From: Desmodus rotundus
Taxonomy: Eukaryota > Chordata > Mammalia > Chiroptera > Phyllostomidae
DNA length: 64,000 nt
NCBI RefSeq assembly: GCF_022682495.2
Contig: NC_071397.1
Span: 20,430,384-20,494,383 of the forward strand
Direction of reading: 5' to 3'
Shown here one piece after another: positions 33,301-45,900 of the stretch (position 1 is its first letter; the number at the start of each line of letters is the position of its first letter). The notes beneath the pieces are model-generated. The model made no database searches. It saw only the letters and a list, made by a program, of their open reading frames with translations, and was not told the origin of the DNA. The translations under genes were made by a program, and so were the position numbers.

Positions 33301-36300
33301 TTTCGGGCCAAGACGCGGTACCCGGCAGGCTCAGGGCAGGCAGCCCCACCAGAAGCCTCCCTAGGGGCAATGGGGCCCACCCTGGACATATCAGGCCTGC
33401 TTCACAGGGTCCCTGGGGTCGTGTCCGTGGAACTGGGAGCTCTCCCCGCCACCCAGAGGTCCGATCCTTTTCCCGTGGACCCCACTTGCCAGCCCGTCTC
33501 CCACCCCGCCAGAGGCAGAGTGCCAGGGAAGAACCAGGGACCTGGGGCCGGGAACAGGGGCCGGCCACGGTTCCGGGCCAGGTGGGGCGGGCCCGGGGAG
33601 GCGGGACCCACGCCCTGGGACCCGGTCTCCCGGGGGGTCTCGGGCCTGTGACCTGCCCGGGGGGCTGAGAGTCTTTCTTGGCTCAAACGGCCCCACCCTG
33701 CCCCGAGGCGGCAAATCTGCACCGAGACGCTTATACTCTCTGAAGTCTGGGCTGAACTTTGAGAGAAGGGACTGTGTGGGATGCGACCTGGGTCCCACAG
33801 AGCTCGAACCCCCCCTCCCCGTGAAGGGATCCGCGGCCTGTGGTCCTTGGTGTGCGCAAAAGGCATTCACCTGCGGAGAACCTGGGCCCAGGTGAGCGTG
33901 ACCAGGCCCCGCGGCAGGAGCCTGGGGAGGCCACTGGAGCCACGGGGGCCAGGGCTGGGCATTTTCCCGGGTGCTCTCTCTGGTCCCAGGCGCCCTCTCT
34001 TGTCCGGGGAGGGCCCACGCCATCCCCTGACTCCCGCAGGACGCCTGCATCCCGCCATAAGCAGCCCACCTCCTCCATGGAGCTGGGACACATGGGGCCG
34101 GGGTGCGAGCAACTGGCCTACGAGGCGGCAAACCCGCAGACCCCTCCGTCCCGTCCCCATCACTGCGAAGATCCCCCTGTTCTTCCATCCGTAAAGGGGT
34201 CCCCCTTTACGGATGGAAGAACAGGGGGGAGGCCCCCAGGAGATGGCTTTTGTCCGAGCCGCGGCTGGGTGGTTTCGGGCCCAGAGGCGGGGCCGCGCAG
34301 GCGCAAGCAGGCCCCACCTCAAGCCCATCCCTCCGGGCTACGAGCCACCCCCCCCTTGAGATATCAGGCCAGGTTCACCGGGTTCCTGGGCTGGTGTCAG
34401 AGTTAAGGGAAGCCCTCCCTGCCACCCAGAGGACCGCGCGTTTTCCCGTGGACCACACTTCCCAGCAGCTCTCCCACCCCCGCAGAGGCAGAGTGCCAGG
34501 GAAGAACTAGGGACCTGGGGCCGGGAAGAGGGGCCGGCCACGGTTCCGCGCCAGGTGGAGCGGGTCCGGGCGGGCGGGCGGGACCCTCGTCCACGGACCG
34601 GTTCTCCCGTGGGGAGTCTGGCCTGTGCCCCGCCTGGGAGGCTAAGAGCCTTGCTTCGCCTGCAACGCCCCCACCCTGCCACAAGGCGGCAGACTTGGAC
34701 CCAGCCGCTTCAACCTTCCAGTCTCTGCTGAACGACCCAAAAATGGAGTGTGACCGCTGCGACCTCAGTCCCCCAGAGCTCGGAAACCCACCTCTGTGAG
34801 GGAATCGGCGGCCTCCTGTCCTTGGCGTCCGCAAAAGGCATTCACCTGCGGTGAACCTGGGCCTCGGGCGAGCAGGGCCAGGCCCCATGGTAGGAGCCCG
34901 GGGAGGCAATGGCAGCCTCTGCGGCCAGGCCTCGGGCTCTCCCCGGGGCTCTCTCGGGGCACGGGCAACATCTCTCGCCTAGAGCGTGCCCACGCCATCC
35001 CTTGAGCCCCGCGAGACACCTGCTTCCCGTGATAAGAGGCCCCCTGCCTCCGTGGAGCTTGGAACTCTGGGGCCGGGCTGCGGGTCACTGGGCTAAGTGG
35101 CTGGAAACGCGCAGACCCCTCCGTCCCGACCGCCCAACTGCGAAGGACAGGGGGGAGGCCCCCAGGAGATGGCTTTTCTTAGAGCCGCGACTGGCCAGTT
35201 TCGGGCCAAGACGCGGTACCCGGCAGGCTCAGGGCAGGCAGCCCCACCAGAAGCCTCCCTAGGGGCAATGGGGCCCACCCTGGACATATCAGGCCTGCTT
35301 CACAGGGTCCCTGGGGTCGTGTCCGTGGAACTGGGAGCTCTCCCCGCCACCCAGAGGTCCGATCCTTTTCCCGTGGACCCCACTTGCCAGCCCGTCTCCC
35401 ACCCCGCCAGAGGCAGAGTGCCAGGGAAGAACCAGGGACCTGGGGCCGGGAACAGGGGCCGGCCACGGTTCCGGGCCAGGTGGGGCGGGCCCGGGGAGGC
35501 GGGACCCACGCCCTGGGACCCGGTCTCCCGGGGGGTCTCGGGCCTGTGACCTGCCCGGGGGGCTGAGAGTCTTTCTTGGCTCAAACGGCCCCACCCTGCC
35601 CCGAGGCGGCAAATCTGCACCGAGACGCTTATACTCTCTGAAGTCTGGGCTGAACTTTGAGAGAAGGGACTGTGTGGGATGCGACCTGGGTCCCACAGAG
35701 CTCGAACCCCCCCTCCCCGTGAAGGGATCCGCGGCCTGTGGTCCTTGGTGTGCGCAAAAGGCATTCACCTGCGGAGAACCTGGGCCCAGGTGAGCGTGAC
35801 CAGGCCCCGCGGCAGGAGCCTGGGGAGGCCACTGGAGCCACGGGGGCCAGGGCTGGGCATTTTCCCGGGTGCTCTCTCTGGTCCCAGGCGCCCTCTCTTG
35901 CCCGGGGAGGGCCCACGCCATCCCCTGACTCCCGCAGGACGCCTGCATCCCGCCATAAGCAGCCCACCTCCTCCATGGAGCTGGGACACATGGGGCCGGG
36001 GTGCGAGCAACTGGCCTACGAGGCGGCAAACCCGCAGACCCCTCCGTCCCGTCCCCATCACTGCGAAGATCCCCCTGTTCTTCCATCCGTAAAGGGGTCC
36101 CCCTTTACGGATGGAAGAACAGGGGGGAGGCCCCCAGGAGATGGCTTTTCTCCGAGCCGCGGCTGGGTGGTTTCGGGCCCAGAGGCGGGGCCGCGCAGGC
36201 GCAAGCAGGCCCCACCTCAAGCCCATCCCTCCGGGCTACGAGCCACCCCCCCCTTGAGATATCAGGCCAGGTTCACCGGGTTCCTGGGCTGGTGTCAGAG

Positions 36301-39300
36301 TTAAGGGAAGCCCTCCCTGCCACCCAGAGGACCGCGCGTTTTCCCGTGGACCACACTTCCCAGCAGCTCTCCCACCCCCGCAGAGGCAGAGTGCCAGGGA
36401 AGAACTAGGGACCTGGGGCCGGGAAGAGGGGCCGGCCACGGTTCCGCGCCAGGTGGAGCGGGTCCGGGCGGGCGGGCGGGACCCTCGTCCACGGACCGGT
36501 TCTCCCGTGGGGAGTCTGGCCTGTGCCCCGCCTGGGAGGCTAAGAGCCTTGCTTCGCCTGCAACGCCCCCACCCTGCCACAAGGCGGCAGACTTGGACCC
36601 AGCCGCTTCAACCTTCCAGTCTCTGCTGAACGACCCAAAAATGGAGTGTGACCGCTGCGACCTCAGTCCCCCAGAGCTCGGAAACCCACCTCTGTGAGGG
36701 AATCGGCGGCCTCCTGTCCTTGGCGTCCGCAAAAGGCATTCACCTGCGGTGAACCTGGGCCTCGGGCGAGCAGGGCCAGGCCCCATGGTAGGAGCCCGGG
36801 GAGGCAATGGCAGCCTCTGCGGCCAGGCCTCGGGCTCTCCCCGGGGCTCTCTCGGGGCACGGGCAACATCTCTCGCCTAGAGCGTGCCCACGCCATCCCT
36901 TGAGCCCCGCGAGACACCTGCTTCCCGTGATAAGAGGCCCCCTGCCTCCGTGGAGCTTGGAACTCTGGGGCCGGGCTGCGGGTCACTGGGCTAAGTGGCT
37001 GGAAACGCGCAGACCCCTCCGTCCCGACCGCCCAACTGCGAAGGACAGGGGGGAGGCCCCCAGGAGATGGCTTTTCTTAGAGCCGCGACTGGCCAGTTTC
37101 GGGCCAAGACGCGGTACCCGGCAGGCTCAGGGCAGGCAGCCCCACCAGAAGCCTCCCTAGGGGCAATGGGGCCCACCCTGGACATATCAGGCCTGCTTCA
37201 CAGGGTCCTTGGGGTCGTGTCCGTGGAACTGGGAGCTCTCCCCGCCACCCAGAGGTCCGATCCTTTTCCCGTGGACCCCACTTGCCAGCCCGTCTCCCAC
37301 CCCGCCAGAGGCAGAGTGCCAGGGAAGAACCAGGGACCTGGGGCCGGGAACAGGGGCCGGCCACGGTTCCGGGCTAGGTGGGGCGGGCCCGGGGAGGCGG
37401 GACCCACGCCCTGGGACCCGGTCTCCCGGGGGGTCTCGGGCCCGTGACCTGCCCGGGGGGCTGAGAGTCTTTCTTGGCTCAAACGGCCCCACCCTGCCCC
37501 GAGGCGGCAAATCTGCACCGAGACGCTTATACTCTCTAAAGTCTGGGCTGAACTTTGAGAGAAGGGACTGTGTGGGATGCGACCTGGCTCCCACAGAGCT
37601 CGAACACCCCCTCCCCGTGAAGGGATCCGCGGCCTGTGGTCCTTGGTGTGCGCAAAAGGCATTCACCTGCGGAGAACCTGGGCCCAGGTGAGCGTGACCA
37701 GGCCCCGCGGCAGGAGCCTGGGGAGGCCACTGGAGCCACGGGGGCCAGGGCTGGGCATTTTCCCGGGTGCTCTCTCTGGTCCCAGGCGCCCTCTCTTGTC
37801 CGGGGAGGGCCCACGCCATCCCCTGACTCCCGCAGGACGCCTGCATCCCGCCATAAGCAGCCCACCTCCTCCATGGAGCTGGGACACATGGGGCCGGGGT
37901 GCGAGCAACTGGCCTACGAGGCGGCAAACCCGCAGACCCCTCCGTCCCGTCCCCATCACTGCGAAGATCCCCCTGTTCTTCCATCCGTAAAGGGGTCCCC
38001 CTTTACGGATGGAAGAACAGGGGGGAGGCCCCCAGGAGATGGCTTTTGTCCGAGCCGCGGCTGGGTGGTTTCGGGCCCAGAGGCGGGGCCGCGCAGGCGC
38101 AAGCAGGCCCCACCTCAAGCCCATCCCTCCGGGCTACGAGCCACCCCCCCCTTGAGATATCAGGCCAGGTTCACCGGGTTCCTGGGCTGGTGTCAGAGTT
38201 AAGGGAAGCCCTCCCTGCCACCCAGAGGACCGCGCGTTTTCCCGTGGACCACACTTCCCAGCAGCTCTCCCACCCCCGCAGAGGCAGAGTGCCAGGGAAG
38301 AACTAGGGACCTGGGGCCGGGAAGAGGGGCCGGCCACGGTTCCGCGCCAGGTGGAGCGGGTCCGGGCGGGCGGGCGGGACCCTCGTCCACGGACCGGTTC
38401 TCCCGTGGGGAGTCTGGCCTGTGCCCCGCCTGGGAGGCTAAGAGCCTTGCTTCGCCTGCAACGCCCCCACCCTGCCACAAGGCGGCAGACTTGGACCCAG
38501 CCGCTTCAACCTTCCAGTCTCTGCTGAACCACCCAAAAATGGAGTGTGACCGCTGCGACCTCAGTCCCCCAGAGCTCGGAAACCCACCTCTGTGAGGGAA
38601 TCGGCGGCCTCCTGTCCTTGGCGTCCGCAAAAGGCATTCACCTGCGGTGAACCTGGGCCTCGGGCGAGCAGGGCCAGGCCCCATGGTAGGAGCCCGGGGA
38701 GGCAATGGCAGCCTCTGCGGCCAGGCCTCGGGCTCTCCCCGGGGCTCTCTCGGGGCACGGGCAACATCTCTCGCCTAGAGCGTGCCCACGCCATCCCTTG
38801 AGCCCCGCGAGACACCTGCTTCCCGTGATAAGAGGCCCCCTGCCTCCGTGGAGCTTGGAACTCTGGGGCCGGGCTGCGGGTCACTGGGCTAAGTGGCTGG
38901 AAACGCGCAGACCCCTCCGTCCCGACCGCCCAACTGCGAAGGACAGGGGGGAGGCCCCCAGGAGATGGCTTTTCTTAGAGCCGCGACTGGCCAGTTTCGG
39001 GCCAAGACGCGGTACCCGGCAGGCTCAGGGCAGGCAGCCCCACCAGAAGCCTCCCTAGGGGCAATGGGGCCCACCCTGGACATATCAGGCCTGCTTCACA
39101 GGGTCCCTGGGGTCGTGTCCGTGGAACTGGGAGCTCTCCCCGCCACCCAGAGGTCCGATCCTTTTCCCGTGGACCCCACTTGCCAGCCCGTCTCCCACCC
39201 CGCCAGAGGCAGAGTGCCAGGGAAGAACCAGGGACCTGGGGCCGGGAACAGGGGCCGGCCACGGTTCCGGGCCAGGTGGGGCGGGCCCGGGGAGGCGGGA

Positions 39301-39922
39301 CCCACGCCCTGGGACCCGGTCTCCCGGGGGGTCTCGGGCCTGTGACCTGCCCGGGGGGCTGAGAGTCTTTCTTGGCTCAAACGGCCCCACCCTGCCCCGA
39401 GGCGGCAAATCTGCACCGAGACGCTTATACTCTCTGAAGTCTGGGCTGAACTTTGAGAGAAGGGACTGTGTGGGATGCGACCTGGGTCCCACAGAGCTCG
39501 AACCCCCCCTCCCCGTGAAGGGATCCGCGGCCTGTGGTCCTTGGTGTGCGCAAAAGGCATTCACCTGCGGAGAACCTGGGCCCAGGTGAGCGTGACCAGG
39601 CCCCGCGGCAGGAGCCTGGGGAGGCCACTGGAGCCACGGGGGCCAGGGCTGGGCATTTTCCCGGGTGCTCTCTCTGGTCCCAGGCGCCCTCTCTTGCCCG
39701 GGGAGGGCCCACGCCATCCCCTGACTCCCGCAGGACGCCTGCATCCCGCCATAAGCAGCCCACCTCCTCCATGGAGCTGGGACACATGGGGCCGGGGTGC
39801 GAGCAACTGGCCTACGAGGCGGCAAACCCGCAGACCCCTCCGTCCCGTCCCCATCACTGCGAAGATCCCCCTGTTCTTCCATCCGTAAAGGGGTCCCCCT
39901 TTACGGATGGAAGAACAGGGGG
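30377..39922 (+). repeat. Tract with alternating unit types (second-order repeat of 3796 bp)
   Basis: Two linked markers flank each palindrome: 'tcttgtccgg' or 'tcttgcccgg' upstream, and 'gcttttgtccg' or 'gcttttctccg' downstream. Junctions 30377, 34173 and 37969 carry T with G; junctions 32275, 36071 and 39867 carry C with C. The strict alternation over six units shows that two-unit blocks, not single units, were the last to be duplicated here. Confidence 0.85.
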
Positions 39923-42900
39923 GAGGCCCCCAGGAGATGGCTTTTCTCCGAGCCGCGGCTGGGTGGTTTCGGGCCCAGAGGCGGGGCCGCGCAGGCGCAA
40001 GCAGGCCCCACCTCAAGCCCATCCCTCCGGGCTACGAGCCACCCCCCCCTTGAGATATCAGGCCAGGTTCACCGGGTTCCTGGGCTGGTGTCAGAGTTAA
40101 GGGAAGCCCTCCCTGCCACCCAGAGGACCGCGCGTTTTCCCGTGGACCACACTTCCCAGCAGCTCTCCCACCCCCGCAGAGGCAGAGTGCCAGGGAAGAA
40201 CTAGGGACCTGGGGCCGGGAAGAGGGGCCGGCCACGGTTCCGCGCCAGGTGGAGCGGGTCCGGGCGGGCGGGCGGGACCCTCGTCCACGGACCGGTTCTC
40301 CCGTGGGGAGTCTGGCCTGTGCCCCGCCTGGGAGGCTAAGAGCCTTGCTTCGCCTGCAACGCCCCCACCCTGCCACAAGGCGGCAGACTTGGACCCAGCC
40401 GCTTCAACCTTCCAGTCTCTGCTGAACGACCCAAAAATGGAGTGTGACCGCTGCGACCTCAGTCCCCCAGAGCTCGGAAACCCACCTCTGTGAGGGAATC
40501 GGCGGCCTCCTGTCCTTGGCGTCCGCAAAAGGCATTCACCTGCGGTGAACCTGGGCCTCGGGCGAGCAGGGCCAGGCCCCATCGTAGGAGCCCGGGGAGG
40601 CAATGGCAGCCTCTGCGGCCAGGCCTCGGGCTCTCCCCGGGGCTCTCTCGGGGCACGGGCAACATCTCTCGCCTAGAGCGTGCCCACGCCATCCCTTGAG
40701 CCCCGCGAGACACCTGCTTCCCGTGATAAGAGGCCCCCTGCCTCCGTGGAGCTTGGAACTCTGGGGCCGGGCTGCGGGTCACTGGGCTGAGTGGCTGGAA
40801 ACGCGCAGACCCCTCCGTCCCGACCGCCCAACTGCGAAGGACAGGGGGGAGGCCCCCAGGAGATGGCTTTTCTTAGAGCCGCGACTGGCCAGTTTCGGGC
40901 CAAGACGCGGTACCCGGCAGGCTCAGGGCAGGCAGCCCCACCAGAAGCCTCCCTAGGGGCAATGGGGCCCACCCTGGACATATCAGGCCTGCTTCACAGG
41001 GTCCCTGGGGTCGTGTCCGTGGAACTGGGAGCTCTCCCCGCCACCCAGAGGTCCGATCCTTTTCCCGTGGACCCCACTTGCCAGCCCGTCTCCCACCCCG
41101 CCAGAGGCAGAGTGCCAGGGAAGAACCAGGGACCTGGGGCCGGGAACAGGGGCCGGCCACGGTTCCGGGCTAGGTGGGGCGGGCCCGGGGAGGCGGGACC
41201 CACGCCCTGGGACCCGGTCTCCCGGGGGGTCTCGGGCCCGTGACCTGCCCGGGGGGCTGAGAGTCTTTCTTGGCTCAAACGGCCCCACCCTGCCCCGAGG
41301 CGGCAAATCTGCACCGAGACGCTTATACTCTCTAAAGTCTGGGCTGAACTTTGAGAGAAGGGACTGTGTGGGATGCGACCTGGCTCCCACAGAGCTCGAA
41401 CACCCCCTCCCCGTGAAGGGATCCGCGGCCTGTGGTCCTTGGTGTGCGCAAAAGGCATTCACCTGCGGAGAACCTGGGCCCAGGTGAGCGTGACCAGGCC
41501 CCGCGGCAGGAGCCTGGGGAGGCCACTGGAGCCACGGGGGCCAGGGCTGGGCATTTTCCCGGGTGCTCTCTCTGGTCCCAGGCGCCCTCTCTCGCCCGGG
41601 GAGTGCCCACGGCGTCCCTTCACCCCCGCAGGACGCCTGCATCCTGCCATAAGCGGCCCACATCCTCCATGGAGCTGGGACACAAGGGGCCTGGGTGCGA
41701 GCAACGGGCCTACATGGCGGCAAAACCGCAGACCCCTCCGTCCCGTCCTCACCACAGCGAAGATCCCCCTGTTCTTCCATCCGTAAAGGGGTCCCCCTTT
41801 ACGGATGGAAGAACAGGGGGGAGGCCCCCAGGAGATGGCTTTTGTCCGAGCCGCGGCTGGGTGGTTTCGGGCCCAGAGGCGGGGCCGCGCAGGCGCAAGC
41901 AGGCCCCACCCCAAGCCCATCACTCTGGGCTACGAGCCACCCCCCCCTTGAGATATCAGGCCAGGTTCACCGGGTTCCTGGGCTGGTGTCAGAGTTAAGG
42001 GAAGCCCTCCCTGCCACCCAGAGGACCGCGCGTTTTCCCGTGGACCACACTTCCCAGCAGCTCTCCCACCCCCGCAGAGGCAGAGTGCCAGGGAAGAACT
42101 AGGGACCTGGGGCCGGGAAGAGGGGCCGGCCACGGTTCCGCGCCAGGTGGAGCGGGTCCGGGCGGGCGGGTGGGACCCTCGTCCACGGACCGGTTCTCCC
42201 GTGGGGAGTCTGGCCTGTGCCCCGCCTGGGAGGCTAAGAGCCTTGCTTCGCCTGCAACGCCCCCACCCTGCCACAAGGCGGCAGACTTGGACCCAGCCGC
42301 TTCAACCTTCCAGTCTCTGCTGAACGACCCAAAAATGGAGTGTGACCGCTGCGACCTCAGTCCCCCAGAGCTCGGAAACCCACCTCTGTGAGGGAATCGG
42401 CGGCCTCCTGTCCTTGGCGTCCGCAAAAGGCATTCACCTGCGGTGAACCTGGGCCTCGGGCGAGCAGGGCCAGGCCCCATGGTAGGAGCCCGGGGAGGCA
42501 ATGGCAGCCTCTGCGGCCAGGCCTCGGGCTCTCCCCGGGGCTCTCTCGGGGCACGGGCAACATCTCTCGCCTAGAGCGTGCCCACGCCATCCCTTGAGCC
42601 CCGCGAGACACCTGCTTCCCGTGATAAGAGGCCCCCTGCCTCCGTGGAGCTTGGAACTCTGGGGCCGGGCTGCGGGTCACTGGGCTAAGTGGCTGGAAAC
42701 GCGCAGACCCCTCCGTCCCGACCGCCCAACTGCGAAGGACAGGGGGGAGGCCCCCAGGAGATGGCTTTTCTTAGAGCCGCGACTGGCCAGTTTCGGGCCA
42801 AGACGCGGTACCCGGCAGGCTCAGGGCAGGCAGCCCCACCAGAAGCCTCCCTAGGGGCAATGGGGCCCACCCTGGACATATCAGGCCTGCTTCACAGGGT

Positions 42901-45900
42901 CCCTGGGGTCGTGTCCGTGGAACTGGGAGCTCTCCCCGCCACCCAGAGGTCCGATCCTTTTCCCGTGGACCCCACTTGCCAGCCCGTCTCCCACCCCGCC
43001 AGAGGCAGAGTGCCAGGGAAGAACCAGGGACCTGGGGCCGGGAACAGGGGCCGGCCACGGTTCCGGGCCAGGTGGGGCGGGCCCGGGGAGGCGGGACCCA
43101 CGCCCTGGGACCCGGTCTCCCGGGGGGTCTCGGGCCTGTGACCTGCCCAGGGGGCTGAGAGTCTTTCTTGGCTCAAACGGCCCCACCCTGCCCCGAGGCG
43201 GCAAATCTGCACCGAGACGCTTATACTCTCTGAAGTCTGGGCTGAACTTTGAGAGAAGGGACTGTGTGGGATGCGACCTGGGTCCCACAGAGCTCGAACC
43301 CCCCCTCCCCGTGAAGGGATCCGCGGCCTGTGGTCCTTGGTGTGCGCAAAAGGCATTCACCTGCGGAGAACCTGGGCCCAGGTGAGCGTGACCAGGCCCC
43401 GCGGCAGGAGCCTGGGGAGGCCACTGGAGCCACGGGGGCCAGGGCTGGGCATTTTCCCGGGTGCTCTCTCTGGTCCCAGGCGCCCTCTCTTGCCCGGGGA
43501 GGGCCCACGCCATCCCCTGACTCCCGCAGGACGCCTGCATCCCGCCATAAGCAGCCCACCTCCTCCATGGAGCTGGGACACATGGGGCCGGGGTGCGAGC
43601 AACTGGCCTACGAGGCGGCAAACCCGCAGACCCCTCCGTCCCGTCCCCATCACTGCGAAGATCCCCCTGTTCTTCCATCCGTAAAGGGGTCCCCCTTTAC
43701 GGATGGAAGAACAGGGGGGAGGCCCCCAGGAGATGGCTTTTGTCCGAGCCGCGGCTGGGTGGTTTCGGGCCCAGAGGCGGGGCCGCGCAGGCGCAAGCAG
43801 GCCCCACCTCAAGCCCATCCCTCCGGGCTACGAGCCACCCCCCCCTTGAGATATCAGGCCAGGTTCACCGGGTTCCTGGGCTGGTGTCAGAGTTAAGGGA
43901 AGCCCTCCCTGCCACCCAGAGGACCGCGCGTTTTCCCGTGGACCACACTTCCCAGCAGCTCTCCCACCCCCGCAGAGGCAGAGTGCCAGGGAAGAACTAG
44001 GGACCTGGGGCCGGGAAGAGGGGCCGGCCACGGTTCCGCGCCAGGTGGAGCGGGTCCGGGCGGGCGGGCGGGACCCTCGTCCACGGACCGGTTCTCCCGT
44101 GGGGAGTCTGGCCTGTGCCCCGCCTGGGAGGCTAAGAGCCTTGCTTCGCCTGCAACGCCCCCACCCTGCCACAAGGCGGCAGACTTGGACCCAGCCGCTT
44201 CAACCTTCCAGTCTCTGCTGAACCACCCAAAAATGGAGTGTGACCGCTGCGACCTCAGTCCCCCAGAGCTCGGAAACCCACCTCTGTGAGGGAATCGGCG
44301 GCCTCCTGTCCTTGGCGTCCGCAAAAGGCATTCACCTGCGGTGAACCTGGGCCTCGGGCGAGCAGGGCCAGGCCCCATGGTAGGAGCCCGGGGAGGCAAT
44401 GGCAGCCTCTGCGGCCAGGCCTCGGGCTCTCCCCGGGGCTCTCTCGGGGCACGGGCAACATCTCTCGCCTAGAGCGTGCCCACGCCATCCCTTGAGCCCC
44501 GCGAGACACCTGCTTCCCGTGATAAGAGGCCCCCTGCCTCCGTGGAGCTTGGAACTCTGGGGCCGGGCTGCGGGTCACTGGGCTAAGTGGCTGGAAACGC
44601 GCAGACCCCTCCGTCCCGACCGCCCAACTGCGAAGGACAGGGGGGAGGCCCCCAGGAGATGGCTTTTCTTAGAGCCGCGACTGGCCAGTTTCGGGCCAAG
44701 ACGCGGTACCCGGCAGGCTCAGGGCAGGCAGCCCCACCAGAAGCCTCCCTAGGGGCAATGGGGCCCACCCTGGACATATCAGGCCTGCTTCACAGGGTCC
44801 CTGGGGTCGTGTCCGTGGAACTGGGAGCTCTCCCCGCCACCCAGAGGTCCGATCCTTTTCCCGTGGACCCCACTTGCCAGCCCGTCTCCCACCCCGCCAG
44901 AGGCAGAGTGCCAGGGAAGAACCAGGGACCTGGGGCCGGGAACAGGGGCCGGCCACGGTTCCGGGCTAGGTGGGGCGGGCCCGGGGAGGCGGGACCCACG
45001 CCCTGGGACCCGGTCTCCCGGGGGGTCTCGGGCCCGTGACTTGCCCGGGGGGCTGAGAGTCTTTCTTGGCTCAAACGGCCCCACCCTGCCCCGAGGCGGC
45101 AAATCTGCACCGAGACGCTTATACTCTCTGAAGTCTGGGCTGAACTTTGAGAGAAGGGACTGTGTGGGATGCGACCTGGCTCCCACAGAGCTCGAACACC
45201 CCCTCCCCGTGAAGGGATCCGCGGCCTGTGGTCCTTGGTGTGCGCAAAAGGCATTCACCTGCGGAGAACCTGGGCCCAGGTGAGCGTGACCAGGCCCCGC
45301 GGCAGGAGCCTGAGGAGGCCACTGGAGCCACGGGGGCCAGGGCTGGGCATTTTCCCGGGTGCTCTCTCTGGTCCCAGGCGCCCTCTCTTGTCCGGGGAGG
45401 GCCCACGCCAACCCCTGACTCCCGCAGGACGCCTGCATCCCGCCATAAGCAGCCCACCTCCTCCATGGAGCTGAGACACATGGGGCCGGGGTGCGAGCAA
45501 CTGGCCTACGAGGCGGCAAACCCGCAGACCCCTCCGTCCCGTCCCCATCACTGCGAAGATCCCCCTGTTCTTCCATCCGTAAAGGGGTCCCCCTTTACGG
45601 ATGGAAGAACAGGGGGGAGGCCCCCAGGAGATGGCTTTTGTCCGAGCCGCGGCTGGGTGGTTTCGGGCCCAGAGGCGGGGCCGCGCAGGCGCAAGCAGGC
45701 CCCACCTCAAGCCCATCCCTCCGGGCTACGAGCCACCCCCCCCTTGAGATATCAGGCCAGGTTCACCGGGTTCCTGGGCTGGTGTCAGAGTTAAGGGAAG
45801 CCCTCCCTGCCACCCAGAGGACCGCGCGTTTTCCCGTGGACCACACTTCCCAGCAGCTCTCCCACCCCCGCAGAGGCAGAGTGCCAGGGAAGAACTAGGG